Shown here in pieces: positions 57,701 through 64,000 of a stretch of DNA of 64,000 nt. A model generated the notes under the pieces. That model was not told the DNA's origin. It made no database searches and saw nothing but the letters and a program-made list of their open reading frames with translations. The stretch lies in assembly GCA_963669155.1 (NCBI GenBank), contig OZ022588.1, positions 21,475,092 through 21,539,091 on the forward strand. Direction: 5' to 3'. Each line of letters begins with the position of its first letter. The first letter of the stretch is position 1. The position numbers and the translations under genes were made by a program. The stretch is from Arbacia lixula. Lineage: Eukaryota; Echinodermata; Echinoidea; Arbacioida; Arbaciidae.

Positions 57701-60080
57701 GAATGTTATAATTTAGATTATTTTTCAAATAAAGTGCAACTCCCCCACCAGATTTTGAAGGTCTACATTTTGAAATAAGAGAATATCCCTGTAGATTATA
57801 CATATCAATATTTGTAGAAGGATTAAACCAGGTTTCACTTATAGCAATAACATCAAATTCAAAGTTAAGAGATGATAGTAAAATTTGTAACCCATCAAAA
57901 TTTTTATTTAGGCTTCGAGCATTTAAATGGAGGAGTGAGAGTTTCGAGTTAAATTTACTAAATTGTTCATTAAATTCTTCGCAAAAAGTGTATTTACATG
58001 AATTATTTAGTACCAGATCTGTGTCGAAAAGACTATTGATATCGTGTTTATCAATATAAAATGGGTTTAATTTTAATCGTAAATGGGTTTAAATGAAAGA
58101 AGTCATACATGGTCCAGTAATATTCATTATCGTCATATACATGGTTGAATGGGAATACAGTAGAAGTACATTGAGTGCATAACCACAACTGAGTAGGACA
58201 GAAAGAAGAAGAGCTACCACACTGAACACACACACACTCATTTATACAAATTAAAAATCCTCAATGAAATTATAAGTAATATAATACATTTAACACTCAC
58301 AAAAAAATGCAAAGTTGTGAAATTATATAGAAATAAAGGGCATTGACAAAAATATGATTATTCAAGCAGATGATGCAGTTCAAAGTTCAATAAGTTCAGT
58401 TCGCATAAATTTTGAGTTCTCACAGGATTTTCAAGTCATTTACAGAGCGAATCCGCTTGCGTATTGTTTGTCCATTGGTAGCTGGATTTATCCACATTGC
58501 TGCTCTCCACCCAGGAGTATAAATGGGTACCTGGTAGGAGGTGGATGATTATGTGAATGATCTTGACCCAGCGCCGATATCGTGTAGCGGGCAAGGAATA
58601 CTCCCCAGGGAGTGGAGATGGTGCACATATGTGTGCATGATATGTTCTTGTATCCAGCGACCAGGGCTCACATTGTAACATCCCTCTTAATTCAGTCTCC
58701 GGACTGCGATGGGAAAGACCCTCTTTACCAAAAAAAAAAGGGAGCTGACAATGTCTTGATTGACTCTACAAAGTGAGTAAAAAACAAATGCTCATGATTA
58801 TTTCTTGGTAGAGTGATCTTCCCAGCACACTTCAGTACCATTTCCATTTGGATCTTTGCATGCATGACTGAACAATAGACAGTCTGCGGAAGACTGCCTA
58901 ATCATATCTTTGCCAGGTGGCTGGGTAAAGAATACAATTAACAAATTGTGAAGAAATATGTATATATTATGTGCACACAGAAAGACAACTTATAAAAGAT
59001 GGGACATTTTATTTGAGTCAGTCTGTATAATGGACTTCAGACACACCCAGTTCAGGGTTAAGTGAGTTGCTACCCATGTATTGGTTTCTGATGCTGCCAG
59101 ACTGAATGACGTACATGTAGATAACATCTGGGCCCTGTTGCATAAAACTTAACATTAGGTGCGTCTTCTTTAGCCTGAAGCTTTCTTGATCCCATCATGC
59201 ACCAGAGTACACTGAGGCATTGTTTACGTTTATGTTTTTTATATGTGCATGTATACAAGCTCATAACCAAAGCCATGCGGTCGTGGCCTATTTCTGTTGC
59301 ACACTGCACATGCGCATGCGAACATCGGGCTAATTTATTTATCCCGAGATTCGAGCTTACGTATCCTGAGTTTCGAGCTTATGAAGACGCGATTGCAACT
59401 TCAGGCTAGTTTCCCAGATCAGCAAACAAGCTCGCTATTTCGTATGATGGGGCTAATGTAGACGCATCTATTGATGGTAGCTTTGCTATTTGACACCTTG
59501 AGTTTGATTGGTGGTCCAGCAATGTTACCCTGGTGGTTACCATTGATGTGAGAGTTACTATTAATGGTAATTCTTTTGCAACAGGGCCTTGTTCTCTATA
59601 CTTCAGCATAGTCCATATTGTTGTTCTAAATGCATGTTTTTTTCTTTTTGCTCTTATCCAGGTCTGTTTCCAAAGAAACGGTCAAGATCGGTGGAAAGCC
59701 GGCACGAGGGGGGGAGTGGGAACAACGTGAAGAGGCAGAAGTTTGGATCACAAGGACGTGGCCGAGGCAGAGGGAGAGAAGGGGGTGGTGATGGAGGAAT
59801 GGGACAGAGAGGGAGTGGGGGAGGAAGAGGAGGAGGAGGAGGAGGAGGGAGGGGAGGGAGAGGAGGAAGGGGAGGAGGAAGAGGAGGAAGAGGAGGAGGA
59901 GGTGGAAGGGGAGGTTTAGGTAGAGGGGACAGCAGGAGGATGGAGGGGGCAGCCTATGATAACAAAGCGCCCTCCCAGTCAAAGTTCAGGGGCAAGTCTA
60001 GCAGACTGCAGAGAGGCAGGGGACGGGACTTTGGTGCCAAGAAGTCCTTTCCCAAATCAAAGCGCGGAATGAGGAGTTGA
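36496..60080 (+). CDS. PPAN: PPAN / peter pan (SSF1) ribosome-biogenesis protein, complete, 13 exons
   Basis: Exons: 36496-36510, 37697-37864, 38980-39081, 39295-39345, 40255-40425, 41821-41897, 42623-42730, 43868-43991, 44785-44863, 45944-45998, 46998-47072, 48343-48491, 59662-60080. All introns are GT/AG with matching phases and the product is 530 residues, slightly longer than human PPAN (about 473). Residues about 25-290 form the Brix domain (PHTFVFNRGRVGKNVLQL; AGPLGVSHFLTYTKTDGAI; MRLPRGPTLTFKVKK; TTMFQNMFPSINVNKV). A Lys-rich helix, an acidic patch and an RGG tail follow. Brix proteins bind pre-rRNA in the nucleolus; yeast Ssf1 acts in 27S pre-rRNA processing and 60S assembly. The start codon is the only ATG before the first donor and begins MARKK. 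Confidence 0.95.
36722..37090 (-). mobile_element. 5'-truncated LINE, RT C-terminus
   Basis: A minus-strand frame (36881-37081) encodes FSNRVVDLWNSLPDCV and SATSVNSFKNRLDKYW, the characteristic C-terminal tail of CR1/Jockey-type reverse transcriptases. On that strand it ends in a TAAG tetranucleotide repeat (TTAC on plus, 36723-36750), as expected for a LINE 3' end. In PPAN intron 1. Confidence 0.75.
38290..38610. repeat. 63 bp tandem repeat x 5 in PPAN intron 2
   Basis: Units of CTGATGATGATATCATTAAG ... GACCATTGGTAATAAG, at about 38302, 38366, 38429, 38492 and 38554, with few differences. Each unit contains ATGATGA or TTGATGA, preceded by a CTGA or CTGT. Confidence 0.85.
39762..39960 (-). 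mobile_element. LINE 3' end fragment
   Basis: On the minus strand it ends GGAAAATAAAGTTGAATCTT followed by a short direct repeat, like the 3' end of the LINE at 54687. The upstream part (GGGTCCAATACACACAAGC) has no open frame. It abuts the MITE at 39966. Confidence 0.5.
39966..40196. repeat. MITE T, full copy
   Basis: Ends TTAGAGTACTGCAGTG and CACTTTGGTACTCTA are imperfect inverted repeats. Shares GAGCATATTATC, GGACCAGTAAAT and TTGTTTAGAACCAGAG with the copy at 20590. About 60 bp upstream of PPAN exon 5. Confidence 0.75.
40478..41323. repeat. Long inverted-end element (TTCACCAAGCTGT family)
   Basis: Left end GGGGGTTCACCAATCTGTTT and right end CAGCTTGGTGAAACACCCCC are inverted, with matching sub-terminal ACTTTACACATGAGTGGTGAC and its inverse. 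Compact palindromic relative at 44984-45165. The G run at 40478-40494 is part of the left edge. Confidence 0.65.
41856..42025 (+). repeat. 85 bp tandem duplication of PPAN exon 6 tail and donor
   Basis: CAACTACAACCACAAGACGA ... CACTAGTAAGTGC occurs at 41856 and again at 41941, 85 bp apart, carrying the last 42 coding bases, the donor and 43 bp of intron. Using the second donor would read through an in-frame TAG TAA, so it is not a productive alternative exon. Confidence 0.92.
42678..42985 (+). repeat. About 121 bp tandem triplication of PPAN exon 7 tail and donor
   Basis: AGTAAGGTCCC...TTCTTCCTCAAGTAAGCAC begins at 42678, 42800 and 42921. The second copy keeps the donor; the third has lost it (TTCTTCTTTAACTCAGCA). 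The copies hold 53 coding bases plus about 68 bp of intron. Confidence 0.92.
43868..48491 (+). CDS. PPAN: PPAN exons 8-12: end of Brix domain, Lys-rich helix, acidic patch
   Basis: Exons 8-9 complete the Brix domain (IRLIEIGPRLQLSLVKIEEG, counted across the junction). Exons 10-11 encode an extremely Lys/Glu-rich helix (TKTKEEIAAARDVKMRKKN). Exon 12 ends in an acidic run (ERVEEEEDDDLEYYRQEVG), which corresponds to the acidic DDIEYF region of vertebrate PPAN. The exon 12 acceptor (cgccaag|) is slightly atypical but phase and homology support it. Confidence 0.92.
44984..45165. repeat. Compact palindromic MITE (TTCACCAAGCTGT family)
   Basis: GATGTTTCACCAAGCTGTTT is inverted at AACAGCTTGGTGAAACACC, and the arms pair through ACTTTACGAACGACTGGTGA. 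About 180 bp, in PPAN intron 9. A half-like relative lies at about 16050-16335. Confidence 0.85.
46068..46256. repeat. MITE with TTTACTGTAAA-type ends
   Basis: Left TTTACTGTAAACATGGTATA and right TATACCACATTTACAGTAA are inverted. Similar ends occur at 62349-62553. Confidence 0.6.
47676..48197. repeat. MITE with GGTATTCCAGAA inverted ends
   Basis: GGTATTCCAGAATGATCG at the left and TTCTGGAATACCACCC at the right, with internal repeats of CTTAGGAGAAAACTTA. Related ends occur near 20370-20532 and 38624. Confidence 0.7.
49840..50835. repeat. 1 kb imperfect inverted repeat in PPAN intron 12
   Basis: Arms of about 450 bp (49840-50290 and 50385-50835) pair at roughly 85-90%, for example GGTAGTCGTGACCT with AGGTCACGACTACC and AGAAGGGTCAGGATCCAGCA with TGCTGGATCTTGACCCTTCT. 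The short centre itself folds (GATTGGCTG/CAGCCAATC). The transcribed intron would form a very long hairpin. Confidence 0.8.
50853..51245. repeat. 199 bp tandem duplication next to the inverted repeat
   Basis: Two copies of CACTTTGAAGACGAATAGCA ... AGAAGGGTCAGGATCCAGCA ... TGAGAGCTTACATAT. AGAAGGGTCAGGATCCAGCA is also the inner edge of the left arm of the 1 kb inverted repeat. Confidence 0.8.
51544..51924 (-). pseudogene. Possible first exon of a P2X7-tail-like protein
   Basis: The ATG at 51924 opens an acidic peptide (MEELDLDLDFEINNFEEELE) that continues to YRHEPELQ and ends DPNSTENW, where the DNA reads GAAAATTG|gtatgt, a good donor. Stand-alone proteins carrying the P2X7 cytoplasmic zinc domain often have an acidic start, a Y-x-x-E-P motif and then W-C-x-C-G-x-C, so the exon could end just before the zinc ligands. 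No following exon is found on this strand within the 1-2 kb searched. Family call is inference; it may be a displaced fragment. Confidence 0.35.
52165..52390 (+). mobile_element. LINE RT C-terminal fragment flanked by homopolymers
   Basis: Frame at about 52213-52317 reads ECWNSLPERIRMIKSND and stops after SLESSHCG, matching the W-N-S-L-P end of LINE reverse transcriptases. A T run (about 52168-52190) and G runs (52200-52208, 52367-52382) flank it. Short and decayed. Confidence 0.45.
52783..52852. repeat. CTGTTGGT tandem repeat
   Basis: About eight 8 bp units of CTGTTGGT/CTGTTAGT/CTGTAAGT. Confidence 0.9.
54263..54432. repeat. Palindromic MITE (GTCTGGTAATACAGACTA)
   Basis: Both arms contain TCTGGTAATACAGACTAGG or its inverse and TCCCTCTGACTGCCCT or its inverse, around a GGATCC-bearing centre. 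Related arm at 20210-20305. Confidence 0.8.
54586..58739 (+). mobile_element. tRNA-derived SINE split by a LINE insertion
   Basis: The 5' part (54586-54686) has pol III A-box-like GTGGTGCAGTGG and B-box GGTTCAATCCC, then TCCTTCAGCAAGATAC. The 3' part resumes at about 58486 with TTTATCCACATTGCTGCTCT, continues through AAATGGGTACCTGGTAGG and ends in an A run at 58730-58739. Marine-invertebrate SINEs carry these two pieces contiguously (as I recall the family), so the LINE between them is a later, nested insertion. Confidence 0.65.
54687..58486 (-). mobile_element. Non-LTR retrotransposon (LINE, CR1/Jockey-like), decayed
   Basis: Minus strand, 5' to 3'. A frame at 58051-58233 has a Cys-x-x-Cys end (LWLCTQCTSTVFPF) like a PHD-type finger. 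An apurinic endonuclease follows at about 57970-57000 (LHLNARSLNKNF, ISETWFNPS, SGGGVALYL, YRPPD, GDFNINLL, SDHFPVF). Reverse transcriptase runs from about 56998 to 55082 (YRPIALLSIFAKLLEKI, FMDLSKAFDTIDHHILLKKL, GVPQGSVLGPLLFIIY, FADD). Three lesions: a frame change near 58060, another near 56985, and one TGA stop at 56119-56117. The 3' end has AATAAA, short TTGAAA repeats and an A run (T run on plus at 54687-54709). Confidence 0.85.
59127..59590. repeat. MITE with GGGCCCTGTTGCA inverted ends
   Basis: GGGCCCTGTTGCATAAAAC at the left, and TTTTGCAACAGGGCC at the right. It carries GTGGTTACCATTGATG, shared with element Y at 1737-3080. It ends 71 bp before PPAN exon 13. Confidence 0.7.
59662..60080 (+). 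CDS. PPAN: PPAN exon 13: RGG-rich C-terminus
   Basis: Begins after ttatccag| and reads GLFPKKRSRSVESR, then Gly/Arg repeats (residues about 422-480), a second RGRGRD patch near 510 and a Lys-rich end (KSFPKSKRGMRS), stop at 60078-60080. RGG tails bind RNA and are arginine-methylated in many nucleolar proteins. The Gly/Arg tract is longer than in human PPAN. Its codons form a nearly pure purine run (GGA/AGG) on the plus strand between about 59760 and 59935. Confidence 0.95.
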
Positions 60081-60395
60081 GGTGGACAAGCTTCATAGCT
60101 CTCATCCTTTCAAATGACTGACAAATACGTCTCACAAAAAATGTATGTCCTATTGTATTTACAAAAACATTTTTTTACAACCAAATGATCTCTCTGTGAA
60201 AATAGTTTGTCCAATTGACAAATACATCTAAAGGTTCTGTCCACATCACATAAATGTAACAACGGTTTGAACCAACACTCTGCTAAAGTTCAAATTTGAG
60301 TAAGGCTTTTCAAATCCGTTTTGACTCTTTGCTTGCGTCTTCAGTCACGATAGATTTCGACTCTGCCAAGGTCGATGGTGGTTAACAATAAAGTG
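60081..60395 (+). terminator. PPAN: PPAN 3' UTR and polyadenylation signal
   Basis: An AATAAA hexamer at 60387-60392 is followed by a GT-rich stretch (GTGTCTGGGTGTGT), a typical cleavage context. This gives a 3' UTR of about 330 bases. Confidence 0.6.
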
Positions 60396-60897
60396 TCTGG
60401 GTGTGTATACATGCATATGTTCATCTTTTGTGTGGGTGAGTTGGTAATAGGGCCTTATCTCCCATATATACTAGACTATTCTTTGCTTGGCCTTGACACC
60501 AAGATATACAAATATGTGGAGATAATTGCAGAAAAACATGCAGTTTAATGTGATATACCAGTATGGGTAGTCCTAATGGTGATTGTTGTTTTTTGCAAGA
60601 AAATTAGCAATGTCAATCAATAAGCCAGGTTGTAGTCACACAATGATTGGACCACTGAATTGAATACTACTAGAATGCAGACTTAAGACGTCTTGAGCTC
60701 CACTTTTGAAGGAAGCCACATTTAATTACCAGTAGGGCAATGATGGGGCATTATGTATGAGCTGTGTGGTCGTCTTCTTTCTGTTCATGAAGCTGTGCTG
60801 GGTAATGGATGTAAAGACATTTTACAGTGTGCCCGAACAGCAAAACAAGCAAGTACACATGGTGGAATCTTCTTTCATGTTCATTTTCATGAATTAT

Positions 60898-61045
60898 AGG
60901 CAATATACTGTACTAGGAAGACAAAAAAGCCTTCAAAAGGTGATCATGAACAATCGTCTTGCCAAAAAAATACATGAATTTAAGACCATTGGCAAAAAGA
61001 TTGCTCACGATCACCTTTTGAAGGTTTTTTTGTATTCCCAGAACA
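60898..61045. repeat. Short palindromic MITE, relative of 3294-3655
   Basis: Arms AAAGCCTTCAAAAGGTGAT and GATCACCTTTTGAAGG with GAATTTAAGACCATTGGCAA in the centre. About 150 bp, just downstream of PPAN. Confidence 0.8.
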
Positions 61046-61772
61046 GTATATTCCATTTAAGTACTATTAGAATGCACACTGAAGAACTATTGAGTTTCTT
61101 TTTAGAACGAAGCTGCAGTTATTACCAGTTGAGCGATTTGGGGGTGTACATGCCTAAGCTGTACGCTGGTCTCCTGTTTTTGTTCCTTTTTGTTGGGTAA
61201 CGGATATGAAAACATTTTACTACGTGCTCTAACAATAATAGATCTTAAGTCAGTGTACATGGTCGAATGTTCTTTCATTTTCGTTCATAAAGCTGTGTAG
61301 GGGAATGGACAGAAATACATTTTACCAAATGCCTGAACAACAATAGAAGGAAGCAAGAAGCACACATGGTGGAATGTGCTTTCTTTGTCTTATTAGAACA
61401 GGATAACAGTTAATCTATCTGCATGATAACAAGTTTAAATGTGGTCGACTATGTAGTGAATTTCCATTTTATCTGTGAGTGTTACAATTTACCTTATTGA
61501 CCAATAATCTGCTCATGCACACATTGCAACTACGATCTGGCTTATTTGATATCGTTTCTAGTTGATTGAGTCCCTTTCGAAGGAAATGAAGTGGAAACCA
61601 ACAAATATTTTGCATCGGTGGTGTAGATAGCCCCCCCCCCCCCCCCCAAACTTTAACCATATCGGAATGTATGTGCGTCTATTCGTCAGCTGTTGTTCGG
61701 CAGTTTTAATCCTCATCTTCCTCTTGTCATTTTTCAGCAGCTCACATGTTCCTTAATCGCGTGTGTGCCATG

Positions 61773-61998
61773 CTACACTCCAGCTCAAAGGAATTGGCAT
61801 AAAGAAAGGGAAAGGGAAGAAAGGGAAGGAGCCGCAGTTTTAAATCATGGTATATTTTTTCCAGTTTAGCATGAAACATGATGCTTTTTAGGCTAAAGCA
61901 TCTTGTTTCATGCAGAACTGGACAAAATAAACCACGGTTTAAATCTGTGGCTCCTTCCCTTTCCCTTTCCCTATGCCAATTCTTATGAGGTGTAGTGT
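61773..61998. repeat. Palindromic MITE P, full copy
   Basis: TACACTCCAGCTCAAAGG at the left and CTTATGAGGTGTAGTGTA at the right, with the arms around CTTTTTAGGCTAAAGCAT. Confidence 0.85.
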
Positions 61999-62062
61999 AT
62001 ATGGGATTGGTATGCAAAGTGGGTGAAAAAAATGGGCTCACGGCACTTGAAGAGTTATGGGT

Positions 62063-62284
62063 TCTGGCTCGGTGTCGTCATACAAATTGTGCAGGATTGT
62101 GCTTGTAATCAATATCACTCAAGTGAGAATTGCACTGGTCCAACGTTGTGTAGCGGGCTAGCGACGGGCTCTCTTGATAAGAGTCCCTGCTATGATTATC
62201 GCTGTTTGCTCTACCCACATAGTTTAGCACTAGTTGTCTTGGCAATAAGCTCATATGACCTCACACTTTGGGACTCTATTTGGA
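62063..62284. repeat. MITE T copy, inverted
   Basis: In reverse complement it reads TAGAGTCCCAAAGTG, GTCATATGAGCTTATTG and TTGGACCAGTGCAATTC, matching the copies at 20590 and 39966. Confidence 0.65.
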
Positions 62285-62348
62285 AAGCCACCAAGAGAAA
62301 CTTGATTCCAGATTTCCCAAACCCTGGTGGTGTCACTCTATATTCTAA

Positions 62349-62553
62349 GACTTACTGTATATGCCACACATTTCACAGGGTTTCAATTTTGTGAATTTAA
62401 AAACATGAATACGAAAATATGAATACAACGTGCAAACACACTAGTATTACATGTACTAGTACTCCATGTTCGCGAATTTAACCACTTGCAAAATTGTGAA
62501 AAGTCCCGATTAAAAAAATTAGACTCGCTAAATATATGGCGTATACAGTAATG
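62349..62553. repeat. MITE with TACTGTATATGCC inverted ends
   Basis: Left TTACTGTATATGCCACAC and right ATATGGCGTATACAGTAA are inverted. Internal sequence includes ACTAGTATTACATGTACTAG, itself a near-palindrome. Confidence 0.7.
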
Positions 62554-63420
62554 CATGATTGTTCTGTAAGTGAAAAATGATCCCCTATTTGTGAACCTTT
62601 TCTGTAATTTTCCCCTCTATTTTTGTTAATACACAAAAGGAGTAACAATTGTTATATTCTGAATTATGTATGGGGTCAACACACACATTTTTTGTGTGAT
62701 TTGTCAAGGAATGAAAATAAAACTAAATATTCAAAGGATTATTAGAAGGAAATCAATTGATTGAAAATGTTACTAAACCTGCTCCCCCAAAAAAATTGAC
62801 ATCCTTTGAACTTTATGTGTCAATGTCAGCTTGATTCACTAGTTGCAACTTTGTTATCAACTGTCAAATGTGTCAAAAGTCCTTTTAACAACTAGTTTAT
62901 GTTTCAGTGACTTGTTTTCCTCATTAAAACTTATGCACACCTGCAAATACATGTGTGCTTAAAAGTAACATTACTGAAACAGAGGTGTCGTGCATGAACT
63001 ATGTCTGTATGTGGATGATAAAGATGATGAGTCATTAAAGCTGTGTACAATATAAACGTGTAAAACTTATTCATTATGTAGGTGTTAGATATGATGTGAT
63101 ATTCATACTGTGTGAGGATGTTTCACCATGAGGGGGGGGGGGGGGGGGGGGGGCTTCATGGTCGGTCTTTGTAGGGTCAACGAAAGCTAATGAGCTGTGA
63201 ACATTCACCAAGCCAACTCTGTGACAGAAGGATTGATTAATGTCTTGTCCAACCTTCCAGGTGCAACAATTTTTCATGCGACCTGAAAGGGAATCTGATC
63301 CAATGATACGGACCTTCAGAATTGTACAAAATTGAATAGGGGTTTGAATCCCGGAAGGACCCTCATAAGTCCATAGGCCTACAATCAAATCCGCTTGACT
63401 GTTAAAAAAGAAATAACTCA

Positions 63421-63689
63421 ATACTTTGGTGACAATTCCTTTTCATGCTTCGCCCCATGATTGTGGAAAACTCACCCAGCGTCAATTCGTTGCATCACTA
63501 GTATTTCTTTGTTAGGTCAAAATTAAAAACACATCTCATGGATCAGGCATATTCAACATACATGTAGTCCTTAAATTGTTGTGATGTTTGTCATCTATAT
63601 AAATGTAATTGTAAATGAAGCGCTTTGATATATATTTATTATGAAAAGCGTTATATAAATAGAAATTATTATTATTATCATTATTATTA

Positions 63690-63766
<77 letters not shown>

Positions 63767-63772
63767 TTTAGT
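63421..63772 (+). mobile_element. L2/CR1-like LINE 3' end with (ATT)n tail
   Basis: Contains a decayed RT tail (KLKTHLMDQAYST) followed by GAAGCGCTTTGATATATAT and GAAAAGCGTTATATAAATAG, the typical 3' hairpin-like end of L2/CR1 elements, then an ATT run at 63666-63770 as the tail microsatellite. Confidence 0.75.
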
Positions 63773-64000
63773 ATTATGAGTATATACATGGAACCCTTAG
63801 GCAAGGAGGCAACCATTACAGTACCAAGCCTTGAAAACCCCTTGGCTTACTACACAACTGTATGCCAATGGTAATGAGAGAGTTAAGGTAGCGAGTGAGG
63901 TGTTACTTGTTCATTCTGCCGCCTGTTTCACAATGGCACATAGCTTACTACCTGTTTGATACCCCCTACAAACAAAATATCAATTGAAAATAAAGCTTAC

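Larger units (their letters stand above)
61046..64000. other. Intergenic region downstream of PPAN
   Basis: Holds poly-C (61630-61646), MITE P, MITE T, a TACTGTATA-ended MITE (62349-62553), a G run (63132-63152) and a LINE 3' end with (ATT)n. No gene is supported on either strand. Confidence 0.5.

Noticed and set aside
59626-59982. 118-codon minus frame opposite the PPAN RGG exon
   Set aside because: Antisense shadow of the purine-rich exon; Leu/Pro-rich and without motifs.
63595-63816. Ile-rich minus frame
   Set aside because: Translation of the ATT tail of a LINE.
1-64000. CRISPR arrays, bacterial operons, phage or plasmid features
   Set aside because: The sequence is clearly animal nuclear DNA; the regular repeats have no spacer structure.

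Overview
This 64 kb window is animal genomic DNA: AT-rich, intron-rich, no operons, with canonical GT/AG splice sites and dense dispersed repeats. The palindromic MITEs, CR1/L2-like LINE ends, a tRNA-derived SINE and the protein sequences suggest a marine invertebrate deuterostome, most likely an echinoderm such as a sea urchin. That assignment is inference from repeat style and protein similarity; no species marker was seen.

Layout. (1) Positions 1-24990, minus strand: a large gene for a TDRD5-like germ-granule protein. I joined 22 coding exons with consistent phases, giving about 1268 residues before the gene runs off the left edge. The order is LOTUS-1, an RG/Ser-rich linker, LOTUS-2, LOTUS-3, LOTUS-4, an extended Tudor domain, a long tail with acidic and coiled-coil stretches, and a PAM2-like PABP-binding motif in the last visible exon. 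(2) 24991-32692: intergenic, with simple repeats and MITE copies. (3) About 32693-32968, minus strand: one confident coding exon of an unidentified gene, ending in a CaaX box (CSIM). (4) 36496-60080, plus strand: a complete 13-exon PPAN (peter pan/SSF1) gene of 530 residues, with a Brix domain for 60S ribosome assembly and a C-terminal RGG tail. Its 11.2 kb last intron holds a 1 kb inverted repeat, a possible P2X7-tail-like exon fragment, and a decayed LINE nested inside a SINE. (5) 60393-64000: intergenic, with MITEs and a LINE 3' end.

Most notable: a LOTUS/Tudor protein with four LOTUS domains and a C-terminal PAM2 motif, which would link piRNA/germ-granule biology to poly(A)-binding protein; a 2.2 kb inverted-repeat-bounded element carrying 12 tandem units, each with four TGACCT nuclear-receptor half-sites including a perfect DR1; and three independent tandem duplications that copy an exon 3' end together with its splice donor, in both genes. 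All exon models were read by eye from the sequence and have no transcript support.
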